Shown: positions 1 through 10,828, counted from the first letter of the stretch. The stretch: 64,000 nt of DNA from Epiperipatus broadwayi (GCA_028023455.1 JAQFVV010000056.1:2792001-2856000); one strand, 5' to 3'. Notes: generated from the letters alone by a model not told the origin. Numbers and translations: made by a program.

Positions 1-116
1 ATTGCCTATATGTATGCATTATAACTTTGCTTTTTAAAGAAAAATTAAATATTAAATAGTTTAAATGTGTGTATTACCTTTCTATCAACACACACACAAA
101 TAAAGCATATAATTGT

Positions 117-286
117 TGTCCCATTCTTTCTGTTTAAAGCTTTTGAAATTGGACCTTGTAGGGTTTAAACTTGGATGCCCTACAGCTTCCTTTATGGTTA
201 TATAAAATTGTGATGATGATTTTGTTTGACCTTTTCTACATGCACATTACTATAAATTTGGCTAGTGACCAAATTGTAATGGCACA
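117..286 (-). repeat. 3' LTR of the small element
   Basis: 170-bp copy, TG...CA on the minus strand, matching 4111-4282 with only a handful of substitutions and a 2-bp indel. It directly follows the purine tract, as a 3' LTR does. Confidence 0.72.
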
Positions 287-287
287 A

Positions 288-301
288 CTTTCTCCCCCTT
301 C
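288..301 (-). promoter_or_regulatory. Polypurine tract
   Basis: On the minus strand the run GAAGGGGGAGAAAG lies one base before the TG that opens the 3' LTR. This is the expected position for the plus-strand primer of an LTR retrotransposon. Confidence 0.65.
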
Positions 302-484
302 GGATAAAATCATCAGCACTTTTGTTTTAACTATATTTTTAAAAAAAAAAAATCCTAACTAATAAATACACTAATAATAATAAACACTTATAATATATAT
401 AAAAAAAAAATTAACTACTGGTAAATATATTTTTCATTAAAAAAAAAAAACCTAAAAATAATTTATTTGGAGATCTTTGCCAGG

Positions 485-673
485 CTATTCTGCTGAAGTA
501 TAAGGGATCAAACTCCTAGCATTATAGGTCCCCTTATTCCCATCAAGAGCAGCAAGCATAAAGGCATTTTCTCCTATTTTCTTGGTAATTTGGAATGGCT
601 TTTTCTTTTCAAATCCTATTGCGGTCTGCATAAAATTGCACATGTACATCCAGTCCATTTTTAATATTTCCAT
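485..673 (-). pseudogene. Integrase C-terminal-like fragment
   Basis: A 62-codon frame overlapping, in another frame, the end of the 510-aa ORF. It reads ...KKPFQITKKIGENAFML... and ends ...NARSLIPYTSAE. The pattern of a pair of basic residues, PFxIxxxIGxxAxxL, and a closing 'rsLiPY' is typical of the end of gypsy-type integrases. No catalytic core is present upstream. A frameshift between this frame and the 510-aa frame is likely, because both read the same 65 bases. This is family resemblance judged by eye. Confidence 0.4.
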
Positions 674-2141
674 TTTTCATCTTGACTGGATATTTATAAA
701 ACATCTCTGGAGGAATTATTTTATATAACCTCCTATTACAAACTCCATTTAGAAATATGGACTCTTGGTACCATACGTAATATGCCTTGAAGTTTTTCGG
801 AGAGATTGACTCTCTATACCATACATACTTTATTTTTAAATTTTCCAGAAAGATTGACTCTCTGTACCATATATAATTCATTCTTAAATCTTCCAGAGAG
901 ATTGATTCTCTGGGCCATGTATAATTTATTTTTAAATTTTTTAAAAAGGTTGACTCTTTGTACCATATATAAGACACATTTAAATTTTCCAGAGCATTTA
1001 CATTTTTCAGAGAGATAGATTCTCTGTCCCATATATAATGGACATTTAAACTCTTCAGAGAGATTGACTCTCTGTACCAGATATAACTTATTTTTGACTT
1101 TTCCAGAGCAGTTGAATTTTTCAGAGAGATTTGGACATTTACATTTTTCAGAGAGATTGCCTCTCTATACCATATATAAGGTATCTCCAATCTATTTAAG
1201 AAGACAGATTTTTGAAACCACACATGCTGGTTAGTTACTAGATTGAGAACTACAGACTGTTGAAACTTTTGCTCTCTTTCTAAAATAACTGGTTTCATCT
1301 CCCTTATTGCCTCTCTTAAATCAATAATCTTATCGGATGCATGAAGTTTTTCCTCCAACTCTCTTTTCCTTCTTTTCACTTCATGATCTATCCCAATCTG
1401 CTCTCTGTCCATCACCTCATGTATTCTTTTTACTGAGATATTAGATTTTATGGCTACTATTGGCCTTTCCACTTCTTGTGATCTACTCTCCTCTATCAGT
1501 ATATTAGCTGATTTACCTATTTCTTCCTCTAATCTCTCGCTCCTTTCTCTATTATCAGTAGTCTGACAATCTAGCTTATCTTTTAACACTAGTGATCTTT
1601 GACTACCTTCTATTATGCTCTCTATGGATTGACATATCCTTTGTCCTAGACTTTCCATCCTTTGCTTACTATCTTCTCTTAGACTTTCTATATTTTGCTT
1701 ACTATCTTTTCTTAGACTTTCTATATTTTTCTCTATCTTTTGTTCTAGATTTATCATATTTTGCTTACTATCCTCTCTTAGACTTTCTATATTTATTATA
1801 CTGTGCTTACTATCTTCTCTTAGACTCTCTATGCTTATTATACTGTGCTTACTATCTTCTCTTAGACTTTTGAACATCTGCATTATCATGTCCATGTCTG
1901 ATGGTGCCATCTTTGTTATCTGAGCCTGGCCCACTTCTGACTCCTCATCTACTTCCACACTTGAGGCCGTATTATTGCTACTAACATTACAGGCATCTTC
2001 CTCTACTTCCTCTCTTTCCTCTTGTGTTTTTAAGAAAACCTCCCCATCCTCTTCTTCAGTATGAAAATGATCACTGATTCCTGGTATTGGGGCACCTTCC
2101 TCTTCCATAACCTCTTCCATACTATAATTTAGTTCACTCAT
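609..2141 (-). CDS. 510-aa coiled-coil protein with 16-aa C-terminal repeats
   Basis: The longest ORF on this side of the window, starting at an ATG at 2141. Residues about 1-80 are very acidic. Residues about 80-200 hold tandem SLREDSKQNIE-type repeats with a heptad look, so a coiled coil is likely. Residues about 200-330 are charged and helical. From about 330 to 470 a 16-residue unit of the type YIWYRESISLKNLNVN is repeated about ten times, encoded by a 48-bp minisatellite. The tail (PPEMFYKYPVKMKNG...) runs into integrase-like sequence. I do not recognise a named family. It sits inside an LTR element and is probably the element's own structural (gag-like) or hitch-hiking protein. The long open frame despite the AT-rich context suggests recent activity. 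Confidence 0.55.
   Translation of the reverse strand: MSELNYSMEEVMEEEGAPIPGISDHFHTEEEDGEVFLKTQEEREEVEEDACNVSSNNTASSVEVDEESEVGQAQITKMAPSDMDMIMQMFKSLREDSKHSIISIESLREDSKHSIINIESLREDSKQNMINLEQKIEKNIESLRKDSKQNIESLREDSKQRMESLGQRICQSIESIIEGSQRSLVLKDKLDCQTTDNRERSERLEEEIGKSANILIEESRSQEVERPIVAIKSNISVKRIHEVMDREQIGIDHEVKRRKRELEEKLHASDKIIDLREAIREMKPVILEREQKFQQSVVLNLVTNQHVWFQKSVFLNRLEIPYIWYREAISLKNVNVQISLKNSTALEKSKISYIWYRESISLKSLNVHYIWDRESISLKNVNALENLNVSYIWYKESTFLKNLKINYTWPRESISLEDLRMNYIWYRESIFLENLKIKYVWYRESISPKNFKAYYVWYQESIFLNGVCNRRLYKIIPPEMFYKYPVKMKNGNIKNGLDVHVQFYADRNRI
780..1190 (-). repeat. 48-bp coding minisatellite
   Basis: Roughly ten diverged copies of a 48-bp unit with the recurrent core agagagattgactctctg. 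Because the period is a multiple of three, it gives a 16-aa protein repeat in the 510-aa ORF. Two places break the period. Confidence 0.75.
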
Positions 2142-2604
2142 GTTATAAAACTATATATATCCCATCTGTACTTCCCTGACCATCAAAAATCCACACATCT
2201 TCTCCCTGTCTGACACCTATTCTGACCAACTGACTGATTTGATTTTCACCTTATTATGCATTTACAAATACAACAACAAAAAAAAATTTTAATATCCTTA
2301 TTTAATGAACTACACAACAATAATCTATATAGTGCATGTCTGTCTGTAATAGCCCAAATTATACATTCATCCATTCTCCCAGAAATCCGACAGATATTGA
2401 CAGTCCACAGAATGACTAGCAGTTCACAATCTTGAGATAAATAAAAGAATTCAGTCACAGCACTATAATCACACAATGCATCACGAGCACTCAGAAGATC
2501 ATCCCAATTCGATCACTATTAACTACCACAACCCTTGATTGAATGAAGCAAACTCTGTTGCAATAAAAGATGTATTTTAAGTCTTAGGGGCTAAAGTAGA
2601 TAAA

Positions 2605-2893
2605 CAATGCCTTGCTCTCTCTCTTGGAGTCTTATGTGGCAAGTATCAAGGAATGCCCTGCTTATTATAGACTACAAAAACGAAACCTTGCTCTCTCTCT
2701 TGGAGACTTATAGGCTGATATCATGGCAGGACTACTGTTAACTGCTTCATGATAAAATAAGAATAACATATAACTTGATTGGAAAACTATGCCGTGCTCT
2801 CTCTCTTGGAGACTTATAGGCTGATATCATGGCAGGTCTGCTGTTAACTGCTTCATGATAAAATAAAGATAACATATAAATTGGGTTGGAGCA
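2605..2893. repeat. Three imperfect tandem repeats, CT-rich
   Basis: The string ttgctctctctcttggag starts near 2610, 2687 and 2793. The last two copies share about 100 bp, including ggctgatatcatggcagg and a following gataacatata stretch. They lie in the non-coding region between the two ORFs of the small LTR element. The rest of 2142-3680 shows no coding potential. Confidence 0.7.
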
Positions 2894-3409
2894 GTGAATG
2901 GGTTTGATCATTCATAAGTTACACGAAATACATAGCATTCTCAAGGCAATGACAAAACTCTCCACTCATCATCAAAACTGCAATCTAACCAACCAAACTC
3001 CAACGATCAACCATCCAATCAAACCTCTAAAATCATAGACTTTTTACAAAATGAACTTCCCAAACACACATGAGACTACTATTCCATAATTCATCACTAT
3101 TACTATGCCTATCCTATCTGGCAATAAATTATTTTAATGTTCCACAAAAAAAAATCTATTATTTATTTCACCTTTGTCTTAAGTTGTGATATTCATCTCT
3201 ATTTTCAAAATTGATAAAAAAAAACTAAGCTGTTTTATGGCTGTACCCATTTTATCATCATCAATGAAAAATTAAATCATATTAAACATCATCATCTAAA
3301 ATAAGACTGTTTGGCCAAGAAAATTTTGTAAGACAAAAAAAAAATTTTTACTGAAAAAAAAATTTTACTAAAAAAAAAATTTCTCTATTTTTAACCACAC
3401 ATCTCCCAT

Positions 3410-3534
3410 CATTCTATAGACTCTCTTTTTCAGGTATATGGTAAAATATCAGGCCCCAGTTGGGTGTCCATTGTAACATAATTAAATGAGTTCAAAAAAA
3501 AAGATATTACCATACCTGAGTAGTCCATAGAATG
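3410..3534. repeat. Short inverted repeat (hairpin)
   Basis: The left arm attctatagactctc...caggtatatggtaaaatatc and the right arm gatattaccatacctgagtagtccatagaat are reverse complements with a few mismatches, separated by about 50 bp. This is a possible miniature element nested in the LTR element. No target duplication was seen. Confidence 0.5.
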
Positions 3535-3680
3535 ATCATAAGTAAATAATCATAAATTCAAAAATTAAATGATGATCAAATTATTAATAACCAGTATTAT
3601 ATGAAATCACGTGAAGTGAGTAAACTAGTAATTCAATAAATATATAACTCAGGTATACAGGCAGTAGGTTTTATCCACTT

Positions 3681-4106
3681 TCATTTCTTGGTTTGATCTA
3701 CACAGCCCAAAGTGTCTTCCTTATATGAGTCCACTTTGGCTACCACCTCCTCTAATCTAATATGAATTCCTGCAGAAGTTATTTCGGCATTCTTTTCTAT
3801 GCATTCTGATATGGATTGGGAGACCAAACCATGGACCTCATTCCTAACTAATTCAATTTCTCTCTTATTTTCTTCGATAGACTGCTCCACTTGAGCCTTT
3901 AATGACTGTAGTCCCTGACAGCCCTCCTGTTTGGTGACTTCCATAGACCTACACACTCCTTCTATCCTCTCCTCTAATGACACAAACCTATTTTTACACT
4001 CTATATTGGACCCTTCTATCCTAGTTTCCAAAGCTATGATCATTTGGTTGTTATTGTCAATAGAGTTCTCTAGATTTACCCTTAAACCTTCTATACTTTT
4101 CTCCAT
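3681..4106 (-). CDS. 141-aa coiled-coil protein
   Basis: The ATG at 4106 lies 4 nt past the inner edge of the 5' LTR, so this would be the first ORF on the element's RNA. The protein is almost entirely helical and charged (SIEGLRVNLENSIDNNNQ..., SLEERIEG, SLKAQVEQSIEENKREIE) with repeated heptad-like spacing. It ends ...CVDQTKK. It resembles the N-terminal coiled-coil part of the 510-aa ORF downstream (both use S-I-E-x-L repeats), so the two may be separated or duplicated pieces of one ancestral gag. No zinc knuckle is visible. Confidence 0.5.
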   Translation of the reverse strand: MEKSIEGLRVNLENSIDNNNQMIIALETRIEGSNIECKNRFVSLEERIEGVCRSMEVTKQEGCQGLQSLKAQVEQSIEENKREIELVRNEVHGLVSQSISECIEKNAEITSAGIHIRLEEVVAKVDSYKEDTLGCVDQTKK

Positions 4107-4110
4107 AGAT

Positions 4111-4282
4111 TGACCTATTCTTTCTCTGTTTAAAGCTTTTAGAACTGGACCTTGTAGGGTTTAAACTTGGATGCCCTACAACTTCCTTTATGGTTATATA
4201 AAATTGTGATGATGATTTTGTTTGACCTTTTCTACATGCACATTACTATAAATTTGGCTAGTGACCAAATTGTAATGGCACA
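4111..4282 (-). repeat. 5' LTR of the small element
   Basis: 172-bp copy of 117-286, TG...CA on the minus strand. Its outer edge abuts atatatat and then the hammerhead tandem array. Confidence 0.72.
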
Positions 4283-4394
4283 ATATATATATGTCCAAAA
4301 GATGGCGCTATATCAAAACCGCCGAACAAGTATAAGATTTGTTTTACATAAACGAAAAAAGAGTCAGAAATTAACTACCTCTTTCATTTGCTCA

Positions 4395-4441
4395 CTCCCA
4401 GATCAGCTGATTTCAAGCTGGTTTGCTATCCTCAGTGGGAG
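4395..4441 (-). ncRNA. Hammerhead ribozyme, family B copy 1
   Basis: Read on the minus strand: stem I strand CUCCCA, core CUGAGGA (position 7 is free, so G is allowed), stem II AGC/GCU around loop AAACCA, core GAAA, palindromic stem III AUCAGCUGAU, cleavage triplet AUC, then UGGGAG. Stem I pairs perfectly over 6 bp. One U-U mismatch lies at the base of stem II. Because stem III is self-complementary, folding as a dimer or in tandem RNA is likely, as known for short-stem-III type I hammerheads. Confidence 0.8.
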
Positions 4442-4807
4442 ATAGAGTATAGAAACTAGATCTAAAACACTGACTCTCAAGTGTTTATGCAAAACGTTTC
4501 TATCAGATTGCAAGCGTGAATTTTTCAGATCGGAAGAGCGTCTTCAAACCCAGCCTAGCAAGCTAGATATTTATATGGGTCTGATCTCAGTTCAGAATCA
4601 CCATATAATCAAAGTCTCTGCAATATATATCATTGCAAGAAAACTCTAAAGGTACATTTATGAAAAAACAAATACAAGTTAATCACGTAACCTGCTATCA
4701 CTTGTTATTTATGTCCAAAAGATGGCGCTATACCAAAACCGCCGAACATTTTTGTTTTACATAAACGAAAAAAGAGTCAGAAATTAACTACCTCTTTCAT
4801 TTGCTCA

Positions 4808-4854
4808 CTCCCAGATCAGCTGATTTCAAGCTGGTTTGCTATCCTCAGTGGGAG
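4808..4854 (-). ncRNA. Hammerhead ribozyme, family B copy 2
   Basis: Identical in sequence to 4395-4441. Predicted cleavage lies between 4814 and 4813 (minus strand). With the first copy it would release a 413-nt RNA. Confidence 0.8.
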
Positions 4855-5259
4855 ATAGAGTATAGAAACTAGATCTAAAACACTGACTCTCAAGTGTTTA
4901 TGCAAAACGTTTCTATCAGATTGCAAGCGTGAATTTTTCAGACCGGAAAAGTCTTCAAACCCAGCCTAGCAAGCTAGATATTTATATGGGTCTGATCTCA
5001 GTTCAGAATCACCATATAATCAAAGTCTCTGCAATATATATCATTGCAAGAAAACTCTAAAGGTACATTTATGAAAAAACAAATACAAGTTAATCACGTA
5101 ACCTGCTATCACTTGTTATTTATGTCCAAAAGATGGCGCTATACCAAAACCGCCGAACAAGTGTAAGATTTGTTTTACATAAACGAAAAAAGAGTCAGAA
5201 ATTAACTACCTCTTTCATTTGCTCACTCCCAGATCAGCTGATTTCAAGCTGGTTTGCTA

Positions 5260-5773
5260 TATATATATAACTTTTTTAAAAACTAAATAGCAAAATGAAA
5301 ACTTTTTGACAAAATTTAAAACTATTTTTAATGCCATTGTCATTGTTTAAATTTATCTATTCATCAATTTAATCAATAAATATAAATTCCTTTGTTTACT
5401 TAAATAAAATTAACAAAAATTAGTTTTCAAAAGATCAAAAATCTTTCTATAATTCATAAACATAAGATGGTGTCTTTTTATAACAGGTTAAATAGTCATT
5501 TTCTAAGAAATATTATGTTCCATTTAATGACACATTGAAAAAATTATAAAATCTCAACTAAAATTTTATAAATAATGTAGTATATGTATTCTTTTTTCGA
5601 AATATTCTTTATAATTATTTAAGCAGAAAAAATCATGATGTAAATTGACTTTGATGTTAATAATTAATAAAATCCAGTAATCCTTGTGGCATGGATATCC
5701 ACAGTTTTATCTCCATAACTCATAATAGCTACAATTTTGTGATGTGTCAACTATAACTGATATCTCATACTGT
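5260..5773. other. AT-rich stretch, nothing identified
   Basis: Begins with a short (TA)n at the array edge. I see no ORF, repeat or RNA fold. Confidence 0.5.
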
Positions 5774-5886
5774 AAACAAAAGCAAAACTCCCCATACAAT
5801 TGTGCCACCCTGTGCCAAACAGAGTAATCAATGGATGCCAGAAGGCTTGTGTATAAAATCCCTATCTAGTGCCTACTCATCCAATA

Positions 5887-5928
5887 TCCCCAGACTAGTT
5901 TCTGGCTTGTGGCCATCATCAGTGAGGA
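5887..5928 (-). ncRNA. Hammerhead ribozyme, family A, fully canonical
   Basis: Minus strand: UCCUCA, CUGAUGA, stem II UGGC-CACAA-GCCA, GAAA, CUAGUC, then UGGGGA. Every invariant core base is present. Stem I UGGGGA/UCCUCA pairs over 6 bp with one G-U. Stem II pairs over 4 bp with loop CACAA. Stem III is the palindrome ACUAGU. The cleavage triplet is GUC. This is the best preserved family A copy. Confidence 0.85.
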
Positions 5929-6284
5929 GCCTTGGATCTGAGAGCATTGCATCTAGATCTTAGGATCTAATGCAACCCTCCAGCATCCACCTTTAACTCT
6001 ACTTTACTACAAAACTATGAGAATGAAATTGAAAACATTGTTAATATCTTCAATCTAAGCTCAATAGCTTATATAGTCATATTGGTCTGAACTCAATTCA
6101 GCACCCATACATTTTGGTGTCTTTGGCTCTTAAACAACCATAGCCATCACTATCCTATTAGGCAGGATTGGTGTTAAACCATCAAACATCACATGATCAC
6201 CATCTCTATACTAGCACATAATTTGTTGTAAACAAAGGCAAAACTCCATACAGTAGTGCCACCCTGTGCCAAACAGAGTAATAT

Positions 6285-6325
6285 TCCCAGGCTTGTTTCT
6301 AGCTTGTGGGTTTCATCAGTATAGA
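6285..6325 (-). ncRNA. Degenerate hammerhead, family A
   Basis: CUGAUGA and GAAAC are kept, but the cleavage triplet reads GCC, and stems I and II are broken. Probably inactive. Confidence 0.5.
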
Positions 6326-6899
6326 GCCTTAGATCTGAGAGCACTGCATCTAGATCTTAGGATCTAATGCAACCCTCCAGAAGCTCCTTTTACCTTATTA
6401 GCTAACAATAAAGCTTTGAGTCCAAAATGAAAACCCAAAAATGTTTTCAATTCAAGCTGATTAGCTTGTATAGATTTGAACTCAGTTTAGCATTCATACT
6501 TTTTGGTGTCTTGGGTTCTTTTACGCACAAAATTTCTTGCATTCATTGATCACTCTGGTTTGCATTGAGTGGTACTACTGTATGGAAAGTTTAGACTCTG
6601 TGTAAACAGTTTGTGTAAGCATGAAAAATGGTGATCATGTGATGTTTAGTGGTTTAATACTAATCCTGTACAATGAGATTATGGTAACTGTGGCTATTAA
6701 TAAACCAAAGACACCAAAAATTATGGATGCAGAACTGACTTCTGATCTATACAACTATACAAGCTAATGAGTTTTAATTGAAAATTTTTGTGTTTCATTT
6801 TGGACTCAAAGATTTGTAGTTAGCTAATAAGGTAAAAGATGGTTTACTGGAGAGCTACATTAGGTTCTAAGATCTAAGTGTTGCTCTCAAATCCAAAGC

Positions 6900-6941
6900 T
6901 CCTCCCTGATGAAAGCCACAAGCTAGAAACTAGTCTGGATA
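6900..6941 (+). ncRNA. Hammerhead ribozyme, family A, weakened stems
   Basis: CUGAUGA, GAAA, ACUAGU and GUC are all intact. Stem II has an A-A mismatch at its base (3 bp remain) and stem I is mostly lost (UCCUCC against UGGAUA). Confidence 0.6.
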
Positions 6942-7045
6942 TTGGAAGAATAGAAATTAGATGGGGAATTTATGCCTAAACCTCCTTGCATCCATTGATT
7001 ACTCTGGCTTGTACTCAGTGGCATTACTGCATGAAGAGTATTATT

Positions 7046-10000
7046 TACAATGAATATTAATTAGAAACATATAAACATAAAATTGCAAAAAAAATAAAGA
7101 AAATTACATTCATTCAACTGAATTCAATTGACAGCTTTTTAATAATCAGTTATAATAAAATAATATTAGCTTAATAAGCATCTCCTAAATTGTCACCTGT
7201 ACTTTAGAAGTTAACTGGGATAAGGTAATATAAAAGGGTATTTTAAAGTTGGGTAAATATTTATTTATCTTAGAAATTAACTAAGTTATAAGCTGAATAC
7301 TTATAAGAAGTGAATTTGTTTATTTTGATAAAATATACAATAAAATAGTATTCTTTTTTTATTTATAGTTAAGGCTGAGATTTTATATTATCTATAACGA
7401 ACTTTTCCAATATAGTGTATAATTTTAATATTGTGAGAAGATTTGAAGTCATCTTGGCTTCAGTATCTACTTGACCATTCTGGAGAAAATATAATTTATA
7501 ATGCAATGATGAAACCAATTACTATTATTATAACAATTATTTTTTAAAACATTTATTGAATGCTATCTCTTTAATTATATTTGTACTAAATATCTTATAC
7601 AGCTATTATTAAAACTCCAAAATAATACATAAAAAAATTCATTCATTAGTTTATCAGTAAGATTACAAATACAATCACTGGCTTTATCATTTAAGGTAAC
7701 CTTAATATCAAAAGATTAATAAAACATTTCAATATTATCTTGGCCAGAAAAGAATTTTAATTAACTTAAAGTCTAGTCACAACTGTTCTCCAAACAAATT
7801 ACTAGCACACATTTATAGCAAATTACACTCATAAATATATGTTGCCTACATTTTCTTTATTATATATTTCTTCTTTGAGAACATTTATAGAACAATAAAA
7901 CTTTAAATATTATAAAATTAAATTAATTCAATAACTATATTATATCCTTAAAATTATAATTTATAGTATTTAAATGCACCCAAGAAATAATTATCCAGGT
8001 GTAATCCTTTACATATTCACAATTTTAAATTATTGGCACTTTAAGGTCAAAGAAATTCTAATTGATAAGATTAACAACACTTAATCCTTATAGAAAATAA
8101 CAAAGGCTGAGTTTGTAAATATAAATCCACTAATGCTCAATTTTCAAACAACTTTTAACAAGCTTCTAATTATTCGTTTTATATTTCTTAGGTATTAAAT
8201 GAAGCAATTAATTCTTTAAGATATATTTTTCATCAATTATAAAATCTATAAGTATATTCTGAAGATTAAATATTGATGAATATAAATCTATTAACAGTCA
8301 TTTTCATAATAATTATCCATACATTTAGATTACTGTGGTCATTGTAATATTAAATAGTATTTAATCCATTGGATGTATTAGTTTTAGACTTATCCAAAGC
8401 TTTAGATAGTTTTTTCATAAAAACAATGTAAAGCAATTCATTAATCTATTAATCCACATTAGTTTTACAATATTTCTCTGAAGCTTTATGTTAATATAGC
8501 AAATAAAACTTCTAAGCAAATAATTTCTGGTTTAGAGAAGAGATGAATAAATAATGCAGTACAAATAAATATAGCATTTCACGAAGTACTCTTAAAAGTT
8601 TTCATAATTAAAATTCAATAATTTGGTTTTCATTCCTTTTAAATTCATTATTAAATTATATACATTGTTAGACATTAGGTTCTCCATTCAGAATAATATA
8701 GAAAAGCATTTGCCATTAAAGAGGCAAATGTTTAGTTGGTTATCTCCTCAGATACTATTTTAGTGCAATATACCAAATGGCTAATTTTGAATTTAAATCC
8801 TATGCTGTCCTTCTGCACACAATTTAGTAAAAGACAATTTTTTAACTCATAGATGTATTTATAGGTTCCTGCCATATGATTAATGAGATCATGAATTTTA
8901 CCCCAAATCCTTCACCTTTTTATTTTTATGGGAATATTGTGTCAGTTTTGCTGAGAAACAATGGGAAGAAAATGATATGGGGAAATTCTCTAAGTATTTA
9001 GCACCAAAATTTATGATGATTTTATTTTTTAAAAAATTTTTAAACAAATATTATGTAAAAATATTAAAATATCAAATTAATTAATGATTAAAATAATTAT
9101 TTTGCAAATAAATTAATTATACTGTCAAAATATTCAATTAAATGATTTTGCTCTTTTCATTTTATTTTGTTTGCTTTAAAGTTTTCTCATACTTAATAAT
9201 ACATTTAAGCATTATTACTCTAATAGTAAATTTATTAATACATTTTATGATCATACCTTTAATTTTAAATACATTCAACCACATAAAACATTCATGCACA
9301 CTCATATTTATGTTTGAATATTATGCTAAAACCATGTATTATTACATGTGGTTTAAATTGTCTAGCTGAAATAACAAAGTTACTATTATATCCAACATAT
9401 TTCATTTCTTTTATAGCTATTGTTGTATCTTTTTATTCTATCTATTATTCTTTTAAATTTAATGTATATCTTTTTTCAGTGAAATTTTAATTATGATAAA
9501 ACAAAATTCCATGCATTTAAGATACTATGTATTTATAAAATCTGCATGGGAAGACATCTTAGGTAAATTTAATAATTTCCTTCACTAGATAGAAGAATCA
9601 ATAATATTAATATTACTTTCAATCATTTTGTTTGCAACAGTAACAACAGTAATAATCAATAATACTTGCATTATTTATAAGCCAATAACATTTTTTTACA
9701 GTTTATGGTTGTGATTATTAATTTAGATATTAAAATATTATAATATTTGACAGCCATTAGTTGTAATAAGTTTTATTATATTTGTCCTAAAGAGTATGTA
9801 ATATTTACTAAGGCTGTAACCTCAAGAATATGCGTGTAAAAATATGATAATAGGGACCTCTACAGGTTTTAACTACAAGCTTACGTTTTGGAAGAAAAGA
9901 TGGGAACCTTCTTTACTTCAACCTACTTTCTATATAAATAGGTGAAGCTGAAGCGGTTAGATCTGAGAGCGTGAAACTATTCAATACTTCACTGATTAAG

Positions 10001-10828
10001 TCCACATTTCTTATTACACATTAATACTTGCGAAATCTTTCGATTTACAACAGTCAATGGAAAGATCTTATAGTTAGAAATCTATTACGATAATTTAAAG
10101 TTGTAATTATAAATTTATTTAAACGCACATAGCTATTTTTTGCAAAAGAGAATTTAAATTTAAAACTGTCTAGACTACAATTGGTATGAGATAACACTAA
10201 AACAAAAGTTTTGAAAAAGATTGCTGGGGCAATCAAAACTATTATACTAGATTATAAAAAAGCATCGTAAAAGTGATAAAGAATGTAGATGATATTAAAA
10301 CAAAAAAGAGTGAGGGTAAAAAATTAAAACTGAGAAAGCTAAATTTAGTCTAATTTGATTTTTGTAAAATAATGACACACTTAGAGAAATAATGAGAAGG
10401 TCACCTGTTTAATTATTTTTTTTATAAAATTAAGGCAATTAAAAATTTATACCAATATGTGATACTGATTGCAACCATTACAGTTTTAATATTTAATGTG
10501 TACTTATTATTTTGCTTGGGCAAGATAAATACTCTTAAGTCAAACATATACAGTAAATAGATCTTGTTATGCTGTTACAATTTAGTCACTCAAGTGATCT
10601 AAATATAAAATAGTTTCTATAAACATTAGAATTTTCTGTGCCCCCATATATGCATATAGTTAAGGTATTATATTTTTAAATTACCTAGAATATGCTTTAT
10701 ATTAGGTTTATTGTTTCACATACTTTTACATATAATGGTAAGGCAATCACTTAACATTTTCAAATATTATGGAAGTAATGCAATTTTATTTTTCTTCCTC
10801 CTTTCTTTATGTATTGATTTCTATATTT
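7046..10828. other. AT-rich intergenic stretch
   Basis: I see only low-complexity AT-rich sequence and random short ORFs, for example a 75-codon frame at 9142 with no family resemblance. A slightly less AT-rich patch at about 9840-9990 has no recognisable identity. Confidence 0.5.

Larger units (their letters stand above)
117..4282 (-). mobile_element. Small-LTR non-autonomous retrotransposon
   Basis: Two near-identical direct repeats of 170 and 172 bp (117-286 and 4111-4282) both read TG...CA on the minus strand. A 14-purine tract lies immediately before the left (3') one. Between them, in minus-strand order, are a coiled-coil ORF starting 4 nt inside the 5' LTR edge, a 1.5-kb non-coding stretch, a 510-aa ORF, and a segment resembling the C-terminal end of a gypsy-type integrase. 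No protease, reverse transcriptase or RNase H can be seen, so it would need a partner for mobility. No target duplication is visible; the right edge is directly abutted by (TA)n and a hammerhead array, which may have replaced it. Assignment to LTR elements is firm from LTR pair plus purine tract; the superfamily is inferred. Confidence 0.7.
4291..5259 (-). mobile_element. Tandem array of hammerhead-bearing units (family B)
   Basis: A unit beginning gtccaaaagatggcgctat starts near 4291, 4711 and 5122 (periods 420 and 411). Over about 370 bp the first two units are identical except for one small cluster near 4530. Each unit on the minus strand carries a hammerhead ribozyme. Predicted cleavage sites are 413 nt apart. 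The third copy is cut off inside ribozyme stem II at 5259, so its CUGA strand is missing. Both ends abut (TA)n. No ORF is present. This fits the known retrozyme layout of tandem ribozyme-delimited units without coding capacity. The unit is homologous to the right arm of 56686-58118. Confidence 0.75.
5774..7045. mobile_element. Composite retrozyme-like element, family A
   Basis: Two units in minus orientation (about 5774-6227 and 6228-6530) are followed by one in plus orientation (about 6540-7045). Landmarks shared with other family A copies: actccatacagtagtgccacc, ggcttgtgcataaaatccc, gatcttaggatctaatgcaa and gtgatcatgtgatg. Each unit carries a hammerhead core, at 5887-5928 and 6285-6325 on minus and 6900-6941 on plus. 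No target duplication could be found. No coding capacity. Confidence 0.7.

Noticed and set aside
295-325. CUGAUGA on the minus strand next to the purine tract
   Set aside because: The following bases do not form a stem II before GAAA; the GAAA belongs to the polypurine tract.
2618-2890. Regular repeats that might suggest a CRISPR array
   Set aside because: Only three copies with unequal spacing and no unique spacers, in a eukaryotic context.
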